NCBI RefSeq assembly: GCF_020982545.1
Contig: NZ_JAJKLK010000003.1
Span: forward strand, 1,426,001-1,490,000
Origin: Streptomyces sp. MNU76
GTDB lineage: Bacteria > Actinomycetota > Actinomycetes > Streptomycetales > Streptomycetaceae
DNA: 64,000 bases
Reading direction: 5' to 3'
Under the pieces are notes generated by a model, which saw only the letters and a list, made by a program, of their open reading frames with translations, was not told where the DNA came from and ran no database searches. The position numbers were made by a program, and so were the translations under genes. Positions 49,846 to 59,179 of this stretch are shown here, piece by piece (within the stretch, counting starts at the first letter, position 1; each line of letters opens with the position of its first letter).

Positions 49846-51483
49846 ATGTCTGATCTGTCATGCCCGCGACCAGTCGGTCACCAACGTGGACAGCGCCGGC
49901 GTGCGCGCGGCGCTGAGCCGCTGCGCACCGAGAAGGGGCTGCGCCTGCGGCTGAGGCTTCTGGCGCTCGTACCCGCCCTCTTGGTCACGGCGATCTTGTG
50001 TATGGCGGCTGCCGTCGGCACGACGGCGCGCGTCCATGTGGATGGCTGGATCATCGGAGCGGTGGTGGCAGCCGCTGGCCTGGCCGTGCTGGTCTGCGCG
50101 GACTGGCTGGCCGTTCGCACGGCGGCTGAGCTGCACCGGCAGCGCAGCGAGTACAGCGATTCCGTGTATGGCTGGCTTCGGCACTTCCAGTCCGGTGTGG
50201 AGGAAGGCCGCAAGAGCATCAGCGCCGCTGTTGAGCAGCTCAACCGGGGTGAGCGGCCCACTCCCCCCGCCTCCCGCACGGCACAGGCGAGCTCTGACAG
50301 CAATCCGTGGAACGAAGCGGAGGCCGCCCTGTTCCAGCTGCACGCGGAGGCATGGCGGGCGGTGGTGAACGGGCGGCAGGCGGAACTGACCCAAGCGCTT
50401 GTCTATATCGCCGGGGGCATGACCCTGCTGCTCGTACGCGCTCTGGGCATCGTGACCGAGCTGACCAATCAGGTCCAGGACCCGGACGTGCTGTACCGCG
50501 TGTACGACGTCAACAATCTGCTCAAGCGCATGCGGCGGTCGGCCGGACGCCTCGCGGTTCTGGGTGGTGTGAAGGCCCGCACCCTGAACCAGCCCATCGG
50601 GCTGGTTCAGCTGCTGCGTGGCGCCTCAGGCGAAATCGAGAAGTATGCCCGGGTACGCATGCACACGTCCACCCTGGATGTGCAGATACCCGGCTTCGCC
50701 GGACCCGATCTGATCCACCTGCTGGCCGAGTTGGAGGAGAACGCTACCCTCTGCTCTCCGCCGGACAGCAAGGTCGTTGTTCGCACGTCGAGGGTCACCG
50801 CGGGTCTGGCTGTGGAGATCGAGGACCGGGGCATCGGCATGGCCCAGGGTGAACTCGACCGCTACAACCGGATGCTGGCCGATCCGCAGGACAGGGACCT
50901 GGCCGAGCAGCTGGCTCAGCGCCAGACTGGCCTGCTCGTGGTGGCCAAACTCGCCCGCCGGTACGGCATCCACGTGCAGCTCCGGAAGAACCTCATGCAC
51001 GGCACGACAGCGCTCGTTGTGGTGCCGGACAAGCTCCTGCTCTGGGCAAGCGAGTCGGCGTCCGTGTCCCAGGCTCAGGCTGCCGCGTACGTTGCCGCGG
51101 TACCGGGTCCATCGGCGCTGTCCGCAGGGCGCCCCGGCCCCGGCTTGCGGCTGTCCGAGGCCCAGCCCCCGGCCCCGGCGGGGACGGCGTCGTTGCCCTC
51201 CCGTGACGCGCGGCGTGCCCCAGTTCAGCAACCCGCCGCTTCGGCTGCGGCCAGGGCAACGCCTTCCCGGGAAGCAGCACCAGACTCTCGCCCCCGGTTG
51301 CCGCAGCGGACACCACAGGCAACGGCCCATGAGCGTGCGGCCCCTGCAGAGCCCGAGGCCGCTCCCGTCTTGCTCGCGCCGCCGGATCCGGCCTTCGTCA
51401 GCAAGTTCGCCCAGGGCGTGCATCGCGCGGAGCAAGCCGCGGCAGGCCGCGAGGCACTACCGCCCGAGGGGAGCGCGAGCTGA
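49846..51483 (+). CDS. Conservon sensor histidine kinase-like protein (CvnA type)
   Basis: 545-aa membrane sensor with kinase-like ATPase domain. Two membrane segments are visible (LLALVPALLVTAILCMAAAV and WIIGAVVAAAGLAVLVCADWLAV). The HATPase domain has ELEENATLCSPP (N-box), EDRGIGMAQGELDRYN (G1) and RQTGLLVVAKLARRYGI (G2). The C-terminal 120 residues are Pro/Ala-rich. ATG at 49846 has GAGGT upstream. The next three genes complete a conservon: these are proposed to form a membrane-associated G-protein-like signalling complex in Streptomyces. Confidence 0.9.
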   Translation: MSDLSCPRPVGHQRGQRRRARGAEPLRTEKGLRLRLRLLALVPALLVTAILCMAAAVGTTARVHVDGWIIGAVVAAAGLAVLVCADWLAVRTAAELHRQRSEYSDSVYGWLRHFQSGVEEGRKSISAAVEQLNRGERPTPPASRTAQASSDSNPWNEAEAALFQLHAEAWRAVVNGRQAELTQALVYIAGGMTLLLVRALGIVTELTNQVQDPDVLYRVYDVNNLLKRMRRSAGRLAVLGGVKARTLNQPIGLVQLLRGASGEIEKYARVRMHTSTLDVQIPGFAGPDLIHLLAELEENATLCSPPDSKVVVRTSRVTAGLAVEIEDRGIGMAQGELDRYNRMLADPQDRDLAEQLAQRQTGLLVVAKLARRYGIHVQLRKNLMHGTTALVVVPDKLLLWASESASVSQAQAAAYVAAVPGPSALSAGRPGPGLRLSEAQPPAPAGTASLPSRDARRAPVQQPAASAAARATPSREAAPDSRPRLPQRTPQATAHERAAPAEPEAAPVLLAPPDPAFVSKFAQGVHRAEQAAAGREALPPEGSAS

Positions 51484-51572
51484 CCCCTCGCAGCGCGCCC
51501 CACCCATCCTTCGTGCCTGGCTTCGCGCCTGAGCACCAGTCCGTACGACGTACGGAGATACGGAGAATTGTG

Positions 51573-52049
51573 ATGACCACCGACTCCACGGCAGCCCAGC
51601 CGGACCTGGTTGTGGACGAGCTCCTCAACGACTTGGCCAAGGTGCCTGACGTGACCGGCGTCCTCCTCGGCTCGCAGGACGGCCTGCGGCTGGCTCATGC
51701 GGGACCGGGCATGGACGGCCAGATGGTGGACCGCCTGGCCGCGGTGATCAACGGCCTGTACTCGATCGCTCACGGAGTCGACGACGGCGCGGGCCGTGTC
51801 GAACAGGTCCTGATCAGGAAGAGTAACTTCCTGCTGTTCATCATGAGCGCCGGGAGCCCGCCGGCCGCGGTGGCCCGGAACGCAGGCCGTGACCCGGACA
51901 AGGTCGAAAGCGTCCTGGGGGTGCTGACCAGCACCCGGGCGGATGAGGGAACCGTCGGTTTCGCGATGGTCAATCTGATCAAGCGGATGGGCGAGCTGCT
52001 GGCCACGCCAGCGCGCGTGGGCGGTGCTCCTTCCGGTGACGGCCAGTGA
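51573..52049 (+). CDS. Roadblock/LC7 domain protein (CvnB type)
   Basis: 158-aa roadblock/LC7 protein: LNDLAKVPDVTGVLLGSQDGLRLAHAG, VINGLYSIAHGVDDGAGRVEQVLIRKSNFLLFIMSAG. ATG at 51573 follows CGGAGA. In conservons this protein modulates the small GTPase encoded by the fourth gene. It is followed directly by the DUF742 gene. Confidence 0.92.
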   Translation: MTTDSTAAQPDLVVDELLNDLAKVPDVTGVLLGSQDGLRLAHAGPGMDGQMVDRLAAVINGLYSIAHGVDDGAGRVEQVLIRKSNFLLFIMSAGSPPAAVARNAGRDPDKVESVLGVLTSTRADEGTVGFAMVNLIKRMGELLATPARVGGAPSGDGQ

Positions 52050-52050
52050 G

Positions 52051-52416
52051 ATGGCGTCCGCAAGCAGCCCGGCCTGGACCGTCGAGGACACCGAGGCCCC
52101 CAGCCTCTACGTCCTGACCGGCGGCCAGACCAGGCCCACACACGACCTGCAGATCGAGACGCTGCTGTGGGCGGAGGGAGAACCGCCCTGCGGACAGCCG
52201 CCGGAAGCCGACCAGGCCATGGCGTTGTGCCGGGAGCAGCCCCTGGCCGTCGCTGAGATCAGCGCCCTGATCGGGTTGCCCTTCCAGATCACCAGGATCC
52301 TCATGTCCCGGCTGATCGACATCGGTGCACTCAGCGCCGTGACCGCCCCGCACTCCGCCGACCTTCCCGACGTTGCTCTCCTGAAGGCCCTTCGCAATGG
52401 ACTCCTCAAGCTCTGA
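52051..52416 (+). CDS. DUF742 protein (CvnC type)
   Basis: 121-aa DUF742 protein with the family pattern SLYVLTGGQTRPTHDLQIETLL, QPLAVAEISALIGLPFQITRILMSRLIDIGAL (winged-helix-like) and a C-terminal ALLKALRNGLLKL. ATG at 52051 overlaps nothing and lies 1 nt after the roadblock stop. It is overlapped by the GTPase gene by 20 nt. Third gene of the conservon. Confidence 0.92.
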   Translation: MASASSPAWTVEDTEAPSLYVLTGGQTRPTHDLQIETLLWAEGEPPCGQPPEADQAMALCREQPLAVAEISALIGLPFQITRILMSRLIDIGALSAVTAPHSADLPDVALLKALRNGLLKL

Positions 52417-53026
52417 CCCCGGGCCGCCGCGCCGGTTCGGCCGCGCGAAGCCCACCCCCGTCAAGATCGTCGTCGCCGGCGGGTTCGGTGTCGGCAAAAC
52501 CACGTTTGTGAGCGCCGTCTCCGAAATCACCCCGCTGCGCACCGAGGCCGTGATCACCAGGGTCTCCGAGGGCGTGGACGACCTCAGCCTGCTGGTCGAC
52601 AAGACGGCGACCACCGTCGGCATGGACTTCGGCCGGATCACCTTCCCGCAGCTGAACGCGGTCGTGATGCTGTTCGGCACCCCGGGGCAGACCCGGTTCT
52701 GGTTCATGTGGGACGAGCTCACGCGAGGAGCCCTCGCCGCGGTGGTCCTCGTCGACACCCGCCGCCTCGACGAAAGCTTTCCCGCAGTCGACTATTTCGA
52801 GCGGCTCGGTCTGCCCTTCCTGGTCGCCGTGAACGTGTTCGACGACGCCAGCCACTACGACCCCGACGAAGTCGCGTCAGCCCTGGCGCTGCCGTCCACG
52901 GTTCCGGTCGTGCTGTGCGACGCCCGCATGAGCACGGACGCGACCGGCGTACTCGCCCGTCTCATCGACCACGTGCTCACCCACTCCTATACCCCTGCCA
53001 CCGTTCTCCAGGGAGCACAGCTGTGA
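52397..53026 (+). CDS. Conservon GTP-binding protein (CvnD type)
   Basis: 209-aa small GTPase-like protein. P-loop VAGGFGVGKTTFVSAVSEI, switch-type segment TVGMDFGRITF, G3-like LFGTPGQTRFWFMWDEL, and AVVLVDTRRLDESFPAVDYF. The N-terminus is a short basic Pro-rich tail. It is the fourth gene of the conservon and overlaps the GAF gene by GTGA. Confidence 0.93.
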   Translation: MDSSSSDPGPPRRFGRAKPTPVKIVVAGGFGVGKTTFVSAVSEITPLRTEAVITRVSEGVDDLSLLVDKTATTVGMDFGRITFPQLNAVVMLFGTPGQTRFWFMWDELTRGALAAVVLVDTRRLDESFPAVDYFERLGLPFLVAVNVFDDASHYDPDEVASALALPSTVPVVLCDARMSTDATGVLARLIDHVLTHSYTPATVLQGAQL

Positions 53027-53556
53027 ACCCCCACGCTCCGTCCGATCTCCTGTCCACCAGTCACGGCACCGACTGGCAGAGCCACCTGCCCGAGCTCTTC
53101 GACCCCATGGCTCCGCCCGTGGACGCGTTCGACGCCTTCGCCCGGCAGGTCGCCGACACGGCCGGCACTCCCTACGCCATGCTCAACTGGGTCGGCCGCG
53201 AACAGTACTTCCTCGGTCTCGCCAATCCCGCCGACGGCGAACTGCCCGTGCTGGGCCGCACCCTGCCGATGACCCACGGCTTCTGCCCGCACGTCGTCCA
53301 GCGCCGGGGCTCTCTGGTACTGACCGACGTCCTCGATTTCGATGCCTTCGCCGGCAACCCGGTCGTCGACGAACTCGGGGTCCGCATGTACGCAGGAGCC
53401 CCCCTCATCGACGAACGTACGAACCACGTCTGGGGCACCGTCTGCGTGATCGACACCGAGCCACGCGACCGCTCGGAAGGCCGCCCGCTGTGGACGCTCA
53501 TCGACCACTTTCGCGACCTCTTCATGACCGAGCTCTACCGCCGTACCAGTTCGTAG
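53023..53556 (+). CDS. GAF-domain protein
   Basis: 177-aa single GAF-domain protein: VADTAGTPYAMLNWVGREQYFLG, LPMTHGFCPHVVQRRGSLVLTDVLDFDAFAGN, GVRMYAGAPLIDERTNHVWGTVCVID. GTG start at 53023 overlaps the GTPase stop. GAF proteins bind small ligands or chromophores, so it may be the sensor input of the conservon. The C-terminal helix RPLWTLIDHFRDLFMTELYRR may dimerise. Confidence 0.87.
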   Translation: MNPHAPSDLLSTSHGTDWQSHLPELFDPMAPPVDAFDAFARQVADTAGTPYAMLNWVGREQYFLGLANPADGELPVLGRTLPMTHGFCPHVVQRRGSLVLTDVLDFDAFAGNPVVDELGVRMYAGAPLIDERTNHVWGTVCVIDTEPRDRSEGRPLWTLIDHFRDLFMTELYRRTSS

Positions 53557-53613
53557 CAGTACCCGCGCGCCCAGCAGCACCATTCGCGACCACCACCCCA
53601 AGGGGAGACCACG

Positions 53614-54852
53614 ATGCCCACAATGTCGTCCACGACTGCGGATCTCACGCCCGACTACGAAGCCCTGGTCCAGCACTTCGACGAGTTCGCCACCGCGGAA
53701 GTCGCCCCCCGAGTCCAGCGCATAGAGTCCTCCCCTCACGCCGTGGAACGCGACCTGGCCCTGCTCATGGCCGAACAGGGATGGTTCGGCGCCACAATTT
53801 CCCGCCATTACGGCGGTATGCATGCGGGGCATCTCGCCAAAACCCTCATGATCCAGAGGATGGCGCGGGCCTCGGGCGCGGCCGGCGCCATCCTGCAGGC
53901 GAGCCAGCTGCCCGTATCGATGCTCATCCACTTCGGCAGCGACGAGCAGAAGGCCCTGTTGCTGCCCCAGGTCTCCTCCGGGGACACGCTGCTGTCGATC
54001 GCAGTGACCGAAGAGGAGACCGGAAGCCATGTGCTCGGCATGGAGACCACCGCCCGCCGCGACGGCGGCGACTGGATCATCGACGGCAGCAAGGTCCACA
54101 TCGGCAACAGCCACATCGCGCACGTCCACTGCGTCGTGGCCCGAACCGACTCCGCCGACACGGCAGGCTCCCGCGCCCTGACCGCGTTCCTCGTCGAACA
54201 CGACCGCGACGGACTGACCGTCGAACCGCACCGGCCCGCCCTCGGACTGCACGGCTTCAGCTTCGGCAAGCTCACGTTCGACGGCGTACGCATACCCGAG
54301 GCCAACGTGATCGGCGAAGTAGGCGACGGCAAAGACATAGCCTACAGCAGCAGCATCCTCTACGGCCGGCCCAACCTCGCCGCGGTATCCCTCGGCATCC
54401 ACGAAGCGATCATGGAATGCTCCGCCAGCTTCCTTGAGGGCCGCCGCCGCTACACCGGCACCCTCTCCGACCTTCCGGTCCTGCGCGACCGGGTCGGCGA
54501 CATGAAATCCCGGTTGATGGCGAGCCGCGAACTCGCCCACCGCGCCGTACGCATGCTCGACTCCGGCCACCCCTGCGACGACCTGCTCATCAACTCCAAG
54601 TACCTCAACCACAAATGGGCCGTTCAATCGGGCCAGGACGCCATGGAACTGCACGGCGCCCACGCCCTGCGCACGGACTACCCCATCCAACGGCTGTGGC
54701 GGGACGTCCAGCACACCTACTCGCCCGCCGGAACCGGTGAGGTACAGCGCCAGCGCCTGGCCGAAACCGAACTCGGCGCCCCTCCCGTCCAGTGGTCCGA
54801 ACGGCTCGCCGCCAAGACCTCGCTCTTCCTCCCCACCAGCACAGCCGCCTAA
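53614..54852 (+). CDS. Acyl-CoA dehydrogenase family protein
   Basis: 412-aa FAD-dependent acyl-CoA dehydrogenase-like protein. Landmarks are LLMAEQGWFGATISRHYGG, LLSIAVTEEETGSHVLGME, WIIDGSKVHIGNSHIAH, and the C-terminal AVQSGQDAMELHGAHALRTDYPIQRLWRD and AGTGEVQRQRLAE. ATG at 53614 follows AAGGGGAG. A Glu base is not clearly identified, so dehydrogenase versus oxygenase-like activity is open. Next to a conservon it may belong to a redox-regulated module. Confidence 0.88.
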   Translation: MPTMSSTTADLTPDYEALVQHFDEFATAEVAPRVQRIESSPHAVERDLALLMAEQGWFGATISRHYGGMHAGHLAKTLMIQRMARASGAAGAILQASQLPVSMLIHFGSDEQKALLLPQVSSGDTLLSIAVTEEETGSHVLGMETTARRDGGDWIIDGSKVHIGNSHIAHVHCVVARTDSADTAGSRALTAFLVEHDRDGLTVEPHRPALGLHGFSFGKLTFDGVRIPEANVIGEVGDGKDIAYSSSILYGRPNLAAVSLGIHEAIMECSASFLEGRRRYTGTLSDLPVLRDRVGDMKSRLMASRELAHRAVRMLDSGHPCDDLLINSKYLNHKWAVQSGQDAMELHGAHALRTDYPIQRLWRDVQHTYSPAGTGEVQRQRLAETELGAPPVQWSERLAAKTSLFLPTSTAA

Positions 54853-54890
54853 CTCCCAGGCGCCCGCGCCCTCCAGCACGACAACCAGCT

Positions 54891-54905
54891 GCGGGGAACC
54901 CCCGC
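54891..54905 (+). terminator. Short GC hairpin after acyl-CoA dehydrogenase gene
   Basis: GCGGGG, loop AAC, CCCCGC, extended by partial pairing GCT/AGC. Position about 40 bp after the stop fits a terminator, but no U-run follows. Confidence 0.4.
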
Positions 54906-55055
54906 CAGCAATGTCTGTCTCCGGGACCGGCCGTCCGCCTCCGGGCTCCACCCTCCGCGTGGGGCCTGCCGACAGCGCGGCTGGCCGTGGAAGAGATCAC
55001 GCGCCGCGGCCTTCCGTTCCCCACCCCTGTACTCAACCGGCAACGGAGCACCTCC

Positions 55056-55490
55056 ATGGCGAGCACAACTCCCGCCGTACGTACGGCCGACACGGATGTG
55101 TCCGCGCTGTTGGTCGAGGCGCGGCGGGAGCTTGACAGCATCGCGAACCGAGGCAGCGTCTCCGCTCCACGGGCCGTCGCTGACACGCTCACCGCCCTGG
55201 AGGAGCTCGCCCCCGCCCTTGTCCCGCACGCCCGTGCCCTCACCACCCGGCTCGGCAAGAAGGATGCTTGCGAACTCCACGAGCTCATCGAACGGATCGA
55301 GGGCCGCGTCCGCTCCCGGCCGCGGGCTGACTTGGCCTACGAACATCTGCTGGTACTGGTCAGTCAATTGCAGGAGCTGCTGCGCAGGCTGGAGCGAGCG
55401 CACGGCATCTCGTGCAGACCCACGCGGGCAGCCGCCAAGCGCCACGAAACCCAAGACACACCCGTCGCCCCGGGGACTACGGCCCTGTAA
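55056..55490 (+). CDS. Hypothetical helical protein
   Basis: 144-aa protein, nearly all helical: ALLVEARRELDSIANRG, AVADTLTALEELAPALVPHARALTTRLG, HELIERIEGRV, LAYEHLLVLVSQLQELLRRLERAHG. It resembles the small DUF6415-like four-helix proteins of Streptomyces. ATG at 55056 follows CGGAG. It may act as an adaptor; function is unknown. Its gene is separated by 61 bp from a phosphatase-fold gene. Confidence 0.6.
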   Translation: MASTTPAVRTADTDVSALLVEARRELDSIANRGSVSAPRAVADTLTALEELAPALVPHARALTTRLGKKDACELHELIERIEGRVRSRPRADLAYEHLLVLVSQLQELLRRLERAHGISCRPTRAAAKRHETQDTPVAPGTTAL

Positions 55491-55551
55491 GCGACGCCAA
55501 TCGGCCCTTGTCCTTGGGCCGCACAACATCAACCACAATTCCTGGAAGCTC

Positions 55552-56487
55552 ATGACCCTGCCTCGGCACATCAAGATCGTCAGCTGTAACTTCGAACTCA
55601 ACGGCGACGGCGACCACGCGAAGTGGCTGGCCATGCACGAGCGACTGGCCGCACTTCGCCCGACGCTTTTGTGCCGGCAGGAAAACGTTGGCCATGCCCG
55701 CACCGGTCGCGGCTCCACCCTCTTCGGCGAGTCGAAGCGCATCCTGAAGCTCGCCGGCGAACTCGGCCCAGGTCTGGGTTCCACCGCGCTGTACTACGAC
55801 CCCCAGGTGTTCGAGCAGATCACTCTCTGGGACACCGAGTGGCCAGGCTGGCTCCTGCACCCCACCGCCATGACCCTGCGCCTGCGCGGCACCGAGGACG
55901 TCGACCTGGTGGCCGCCTGCACCCACCTGTCCTACAACTCTCCACCGCTTCGGGCAGTCCAGGCGGATGACGTAACCCGGTTCGCCGACCGTGTCGAGAC
56001 GTACGAGACCAGCACCGGCACCATCAAACGGAAGCTGCCCGTCCTCGCGGTCGGCCAGGACTGCAACAGCTACGTCGACCCCGACCGCCTCGTCCCCGGC
56101 GAAGCCCCCATCCCCGAACTGGCAGACATCAAGGACCCGCAGCACCGGGCGCACCGCAGTTACGAGATCGCCCCCGGACGGCGGGTGATGGACTCCCTGC
56201 CCAACCGGACCCTGCTGGAGGCCGAGCTGGAGGATGTCGCCCGCCACGCCGCACTCATGCCCGGAGGGAGCCTGGCAGCGGTCGCCCCGACCGTCGACGC
56301 GTCGCCGACTCACGGCCCGGCCCACCGAGTCGACCTCATCTTCACCAGCCGAATCCTCCTGCCCGCCGTAGTCAGCGTCGAGGTCATCGATATGAAGGGC
56401 CTGTCCGACCACCACACGGTGCTCGCGACGTACGACCGCGACCAGCTCGTCGAGATCTACCGCCAGCACTTCCCGGCTGCCGCCTGA
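55552..56487 (+). CDS. Endonuclease/exonuclease/phosphatase-fold protein (first)
   Basis: 311-aa EEP-superfamily protein. Recognisable active-site elements: IVSCNFELNG, LLCRQEN (Glu), ALYYDP, LVAACTHLSYN, VLAVGQDCNSYVDP (GDxN variant) and MKGLSDHHTVLATY (SDH). EEP enzymes cleave phosphodiester or phosphomonoester bonds of nucleic acids, lipids or nucleotides. ATG at 55552 is used; no strong RBS. A second related protein lies at 57831-58838. The substrate is unknown. Confidence 0.82.
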   Translation: MTLPRHIKIVSCNFELNGDGDHAKWLAMHERLAALRPTLLCRQENVGHARTGRGSTLFGESKRILKLAGELGPGLGSTALYYDPQVFEQITLWDTEWPGWLLHPTAMTLRLRGTEDVDLVAACTHLSYNSPPLRAVQADDVTRFADRVETYETSTGTIKRKLPVLAVGQDCNSYVDPDRLVPGEAPIPELADIKDPQHRAHRSYEIAPGRRVMDSLPNRTLLEAELEDVARHAALMPGGSLAAVAPTVDASPTHGPAHRVDLIFTSRILLPAVVSVEVIDMKGLSDHHTVLATYDRDQLVEIYRQHFPAAA

Positions 56488-56561
56488 CTCCACTCGTCCG
56501 GTCCCGGTGCCCGCCACCGGCCGCTTCCCGTTTCCCTGTCCGTACCGCCGAAAGCCAGTTG

Positions 56562-56750
56562 ATGAAGAGCCGAGTGCCCCTCTCTCCCCCGCCGCAGTGG
56601 CAGCCCAAAGCCCGCCCCGGACATGGATTCCTAGGACACATCCACCTCGGCGCCACGCCGAGCAGCACCCTCGTGGTCGCCCTCGCCGCCGTCCCCATCG
56701 ATCCACAGCCCGGACGGATACCGATCACGGCCAGGGGCACAGGGGCGTGA
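56562..56750 (+). CDS. Short ORF coupled to zincin-like gene
   Basis: 62 codons from ATG 56562 with a weak GAAAG upstream. Its stop overlaps the next GTG start (GTGA), supporting coupled translation. It begins MKSRVPLSPPPQWQPKARPG and has GHIHLGATPSSTLVVALAAVP in the middle. No family recognised. Confidence 0.45.
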   Translation: MKSRVPLSPPPQWQPKARPGHGFLGHIHLGATPSSTLVVALAAVPIDPQPGRIPITARGTGA

Positions 56751-57760
56751 CGGCCATCGACGTCCTCAATGAGACCCGGGGCCATGCCGGGCTCGCCGAG
56801 GAGATCGAGCAGATCCTGCGGGACACCGCGTCTTTGATCCAGGAGGTCACGGACCTGTCCTGTCCGAGCCTGGTGTTCCGGCTGCTCACTCCCCGAGCCT
56901 GGCGGGCTGAGATCCGGGCATGGGCCGAGCGGTCGCTGGAGGAAGACCTTGCACAGGCCCGCCTCACCGGGCCGCAGGCCGACCAGGTCCGCGGTCGTCT
57001 CGCGGCATGGGCCTCCACCGCCCTGCGCCTGGGCTGGCCGATGAACCCCGGCCTGACGATCACCGACCACTACGGCGAACCCCGCACGCTGATCACTCCG
57101 CAGGCCCTGCACCACACGGGGGTCCGCTACGACCGCACCGCGCTGATCCGCTTCGTCGTCCACGCCGGTGTCCACCACGCGCAGATCGCAGCAAGCGCAG
57201 GCGCGCTCCCCCCACCCCCGATCCGTGCTGGTGCCCGGGTCCACGATGACTCGGCCACGAGGACGCTGATGGAGGGGCATGCCGCCTGGGCCGAGCAGAA
57301 GGTGGCAGGCGCCTTCTTCGGATTCTGCCGTGAGCACCGGTCCCGAGAAGTGCCGCGCTCATGGCGATACCGGCAGCACGCCCGCCTGCTCCCCTGGTTG
57401 CAACACCCTGCGGATCTCCCCTCGTTGATGTGCGCGCGAGCAGCGGATCCGACTGCGTCGGCCCGCGGCGACGGCGTGAGCTTTATCCAGGCAGCCCTCG
57501 AAGTCGCTGGCAGCGTCGTCCCGTTCAACCGGATCTGGACCAACCCCTCGCTCGCCCCCACGTGCCGGGAAATCACCAATCCCGAGGCGTGGTTCAGCCG
57601 CGTCAGCATCGAAGGACCGACGCTTCTGCAACCGCCGCCCCACGGAGGAGTCTCCGCTCCTGCGCCCCTGGCCGGCACCGGTTGTCCCACGCCTTCGCCT
57701 CACGAGAGCACCACCGACTCACCGCGCCTCCTTCTCCGCCCGCCCGGCGGGGGTCCGTGA
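56747..57760 (+). CDS. Zincin-like protein of unknown function
   Basis: 337-aa protein from GTG 56747. The middle part has FVVHAGVHHAQIAAS and TLMEGHAAWAEQKVAG, reminiscent of HExxH-less zincin-like families (DUF2342 type, with an HxxxHH...EG arrangement), though the exact ligands are uncertain. The N-terminus is helical (LAEEIEQILRDTASLIQEVT); the C-terminal 60 residues are Pro-rich and probably disordered. It lies between two EEP-fold genes. Function inferred from motif shape only. Confidence 0.5.
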   Translation: MTAIDVLNETRGHAGLAEEIEQILRDTASLIQEVTDLSCPSLVFRLLTPRAWRAEIRAWAERSLEEDLAQARLTGPQADQVRGRLAAWASTALRLGWPMNPGLTITDHYGEPRTLITPQALHHTGVRYDRTALIRFVVHAGVHHAQIAASAGALPPPPIRAGARVHDDSATRTLMEGHAAWAEQKVAGAFFGFCREHRSREVPRSWRYRQHARLLPWLQHPADLPSLMCARAADPTASARGDGVSFIQAALEVAGSVVPFNRIWTNPSLAPTCREITNPEAWFSRVSIEGPTLLQPPPHGGVSAPAPLAGTGCPTPSPHESTTDSPRLLLRPPGGGP

Positions 57761-57830
57761 GTCCGGCCCGCAGGTAAGCCGTGCCGGCCATTGCCAACCC
57801 ACTATTCGACAACGCAGCAAGGGAGAACGG

Positions 57831-58838
57831 GTGAAGACAAAGGACAGCGGCGTAGTCCGTCTCGTGCTCATGAACTTGGAGCACGACGGCGGCCCCGAGG
57901 AAAGGCGGGGCGTCCTTCCCGCGCGGTGGCGCCAGGCGTACGAGGACGTTCTGGCCCCGCTGGAGCCCGACTGGCTGGGGATGACGGAACTCACCTACTC
58001 CCAGACCAGGCCCACCGCCACCGCCGCAGAGAAAGCCGCCGCCGACCGGCGATGGCAGGCCGCCCAGGACACACTCGGCATGCGGGGCTTCCGGGCGGAG
58101 CTGGGCCAGGGCCGCAACCCCACCGGCCTATTCGTACGCGAGTCCGCCTTCACCATCGGCCCCCAGCACCACCACCCAAAGGTGTTCCGGACTCCGCCCG
58201 CCAACGTCGTGTTGCGGCTTCCCGAGGTGCCCGAGGTGCCGATCATCACAGCTGCCTTCCACAGTTCGTACTGCAACCCGCGCGTTCGGGAAGCCGAGGC
58301 GTACGAGCTGTCGTCACTGGTGGACAAGGTCAAAGCCCACCACGTCACCGACCCCGACCGTCCCCGGGCCGCCTGCTGGCTGTTCGGTGACTGCAACGAA
58401 TACCCCGTGCCGATCGGCGAGCAAGTGCCCGAGATCGACTGGACCTCACCCGAGATCACTGACGTGGTACACCGCCGGCACCGCGCCATCAAACAGCCCG
58501 ACGGGACATGGAAGAGCTGCACCTCCCTGGACGAGCTGATGCTGGATATCGGCATGCACGACCCCGCCCGGTTCGCCGCGCGTCACCTCGGCCAGCCCGG
58601 CGCCCTGGCCGCGACCGCCGGGCACACCCGCCCTGAACAGGGCGGTGAAAGCCGTATCGATCGGGGCGCCATGGACGCCTGGACGGTGCAGTCCGTAGTG
58701 AGGGTCGAGGTGCTGGACATGCAGCGCCGCGGACTCAGCGACCACAACGCCCTCGTCGTGGACTTGTCCCGCCGCAGGCTCATCCAGGCTCTGCACCGCC
58801 GCCACGCACCGCTGGCCGCCTGGTCGCTGGCGGCCTAA
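57831..58838 (+). CDS. Endonuclease/exonuclease/phosphatase-fold protein (second)
   Basis: 335-aa EEP-superfamily protein. Elements: VLMNLEHDGG, WLGMTELTYS (Glu), NPTGLFVRE, AAFHSSYCNP, CWLFGDCNEYPV and RRGLSDHNALVVDL. GTG at 57831 follows AGGGAG. The pair of EEP proteins differ considerably, so they are more likely paralogues with different substrates than a recent duplication. The next gene is a helicase. Confidence 0.83.
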   Translation: MKTKDSGVVRLVLMNLEHDGGPEERRGVLPARWRQAYEDVLAPLEPDWLGMTELTYSQTRPTATAAEKAAADRRWQAAQDTLGMRGFRAELGQGRNPTGLFVRESAFTIGPQHHHPKVFRTPPANVVLRLPEVPEVPIITAAFHSSYCNPRVREAEAYELSSLVDKVKAHHVTDPDRPRAACWLFGDCNEYPVPIGEQVPEIDWTSPEITDVVHRRHRAIKQPDGTWKSCTSLDELMLDIGMHDPARFAARHLGQPGALAATAGHTRPEQGGESRIDRGAMDAWTVQSVVRVEVLDMQRRGLSDHNALVVDLSRRRLIQALHRRHAPLAAWSLAA

Positions 58839-58923
58839 CTACCTGCCGCCCAAACCGACAGCCCGCCACCAGCCTGGACAAGGGCCACGGCTGCTCCCTG
58901 GTGTCGTACGGAAAGGAATACCC

Positions 58924-59179
58924 GATGGGTGCCTATTCCACCGAAAGCCCTTCAGAGCAAGAGCCGTTCACCCTCGCCGCGAGGCCGACACGGTCGCATC
59001 ACCCACGAGAACGGGCCCTTGCGGATCGAGTCACTCCACGGGCGCGGCAGCAGGGCCGTGTGCCAATGGCGGCGGCTGGTCGCCCTCCTGACGCAGCCGG
59101 ACGGCGCGACCGACATGCCCCACCCGCTGAACGAGAGCCTTCCGATTCCTCTCCAACGACACCGAGGAACTGTCCGACC
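58924..59179 (+). other. 5' region of helicase gene, start ambiguous
   Basis: An ATG at 58924 with GGAAAGGA opens a frame in phase with the helicase. However, another frame from 58929 ends by GTGA overlap with the GTG at 59180 and encodes more protein-like sequence (RHGRITHENGPLRIESLHGR). Either the helicase has an 85-residue extension, or a small coupled ORF precedes it, possibly with a frame change after the first 20 codons. Confidence 0.45.

Noticed and set aside
52987-54951. A 654-codon reverse open frame
   Set aside because: It is antisense to the GAF and acyl-CoA dehydrogenase genes, which have clear motifs; its own sequence is Gly/Val/Asp-rich without a family.
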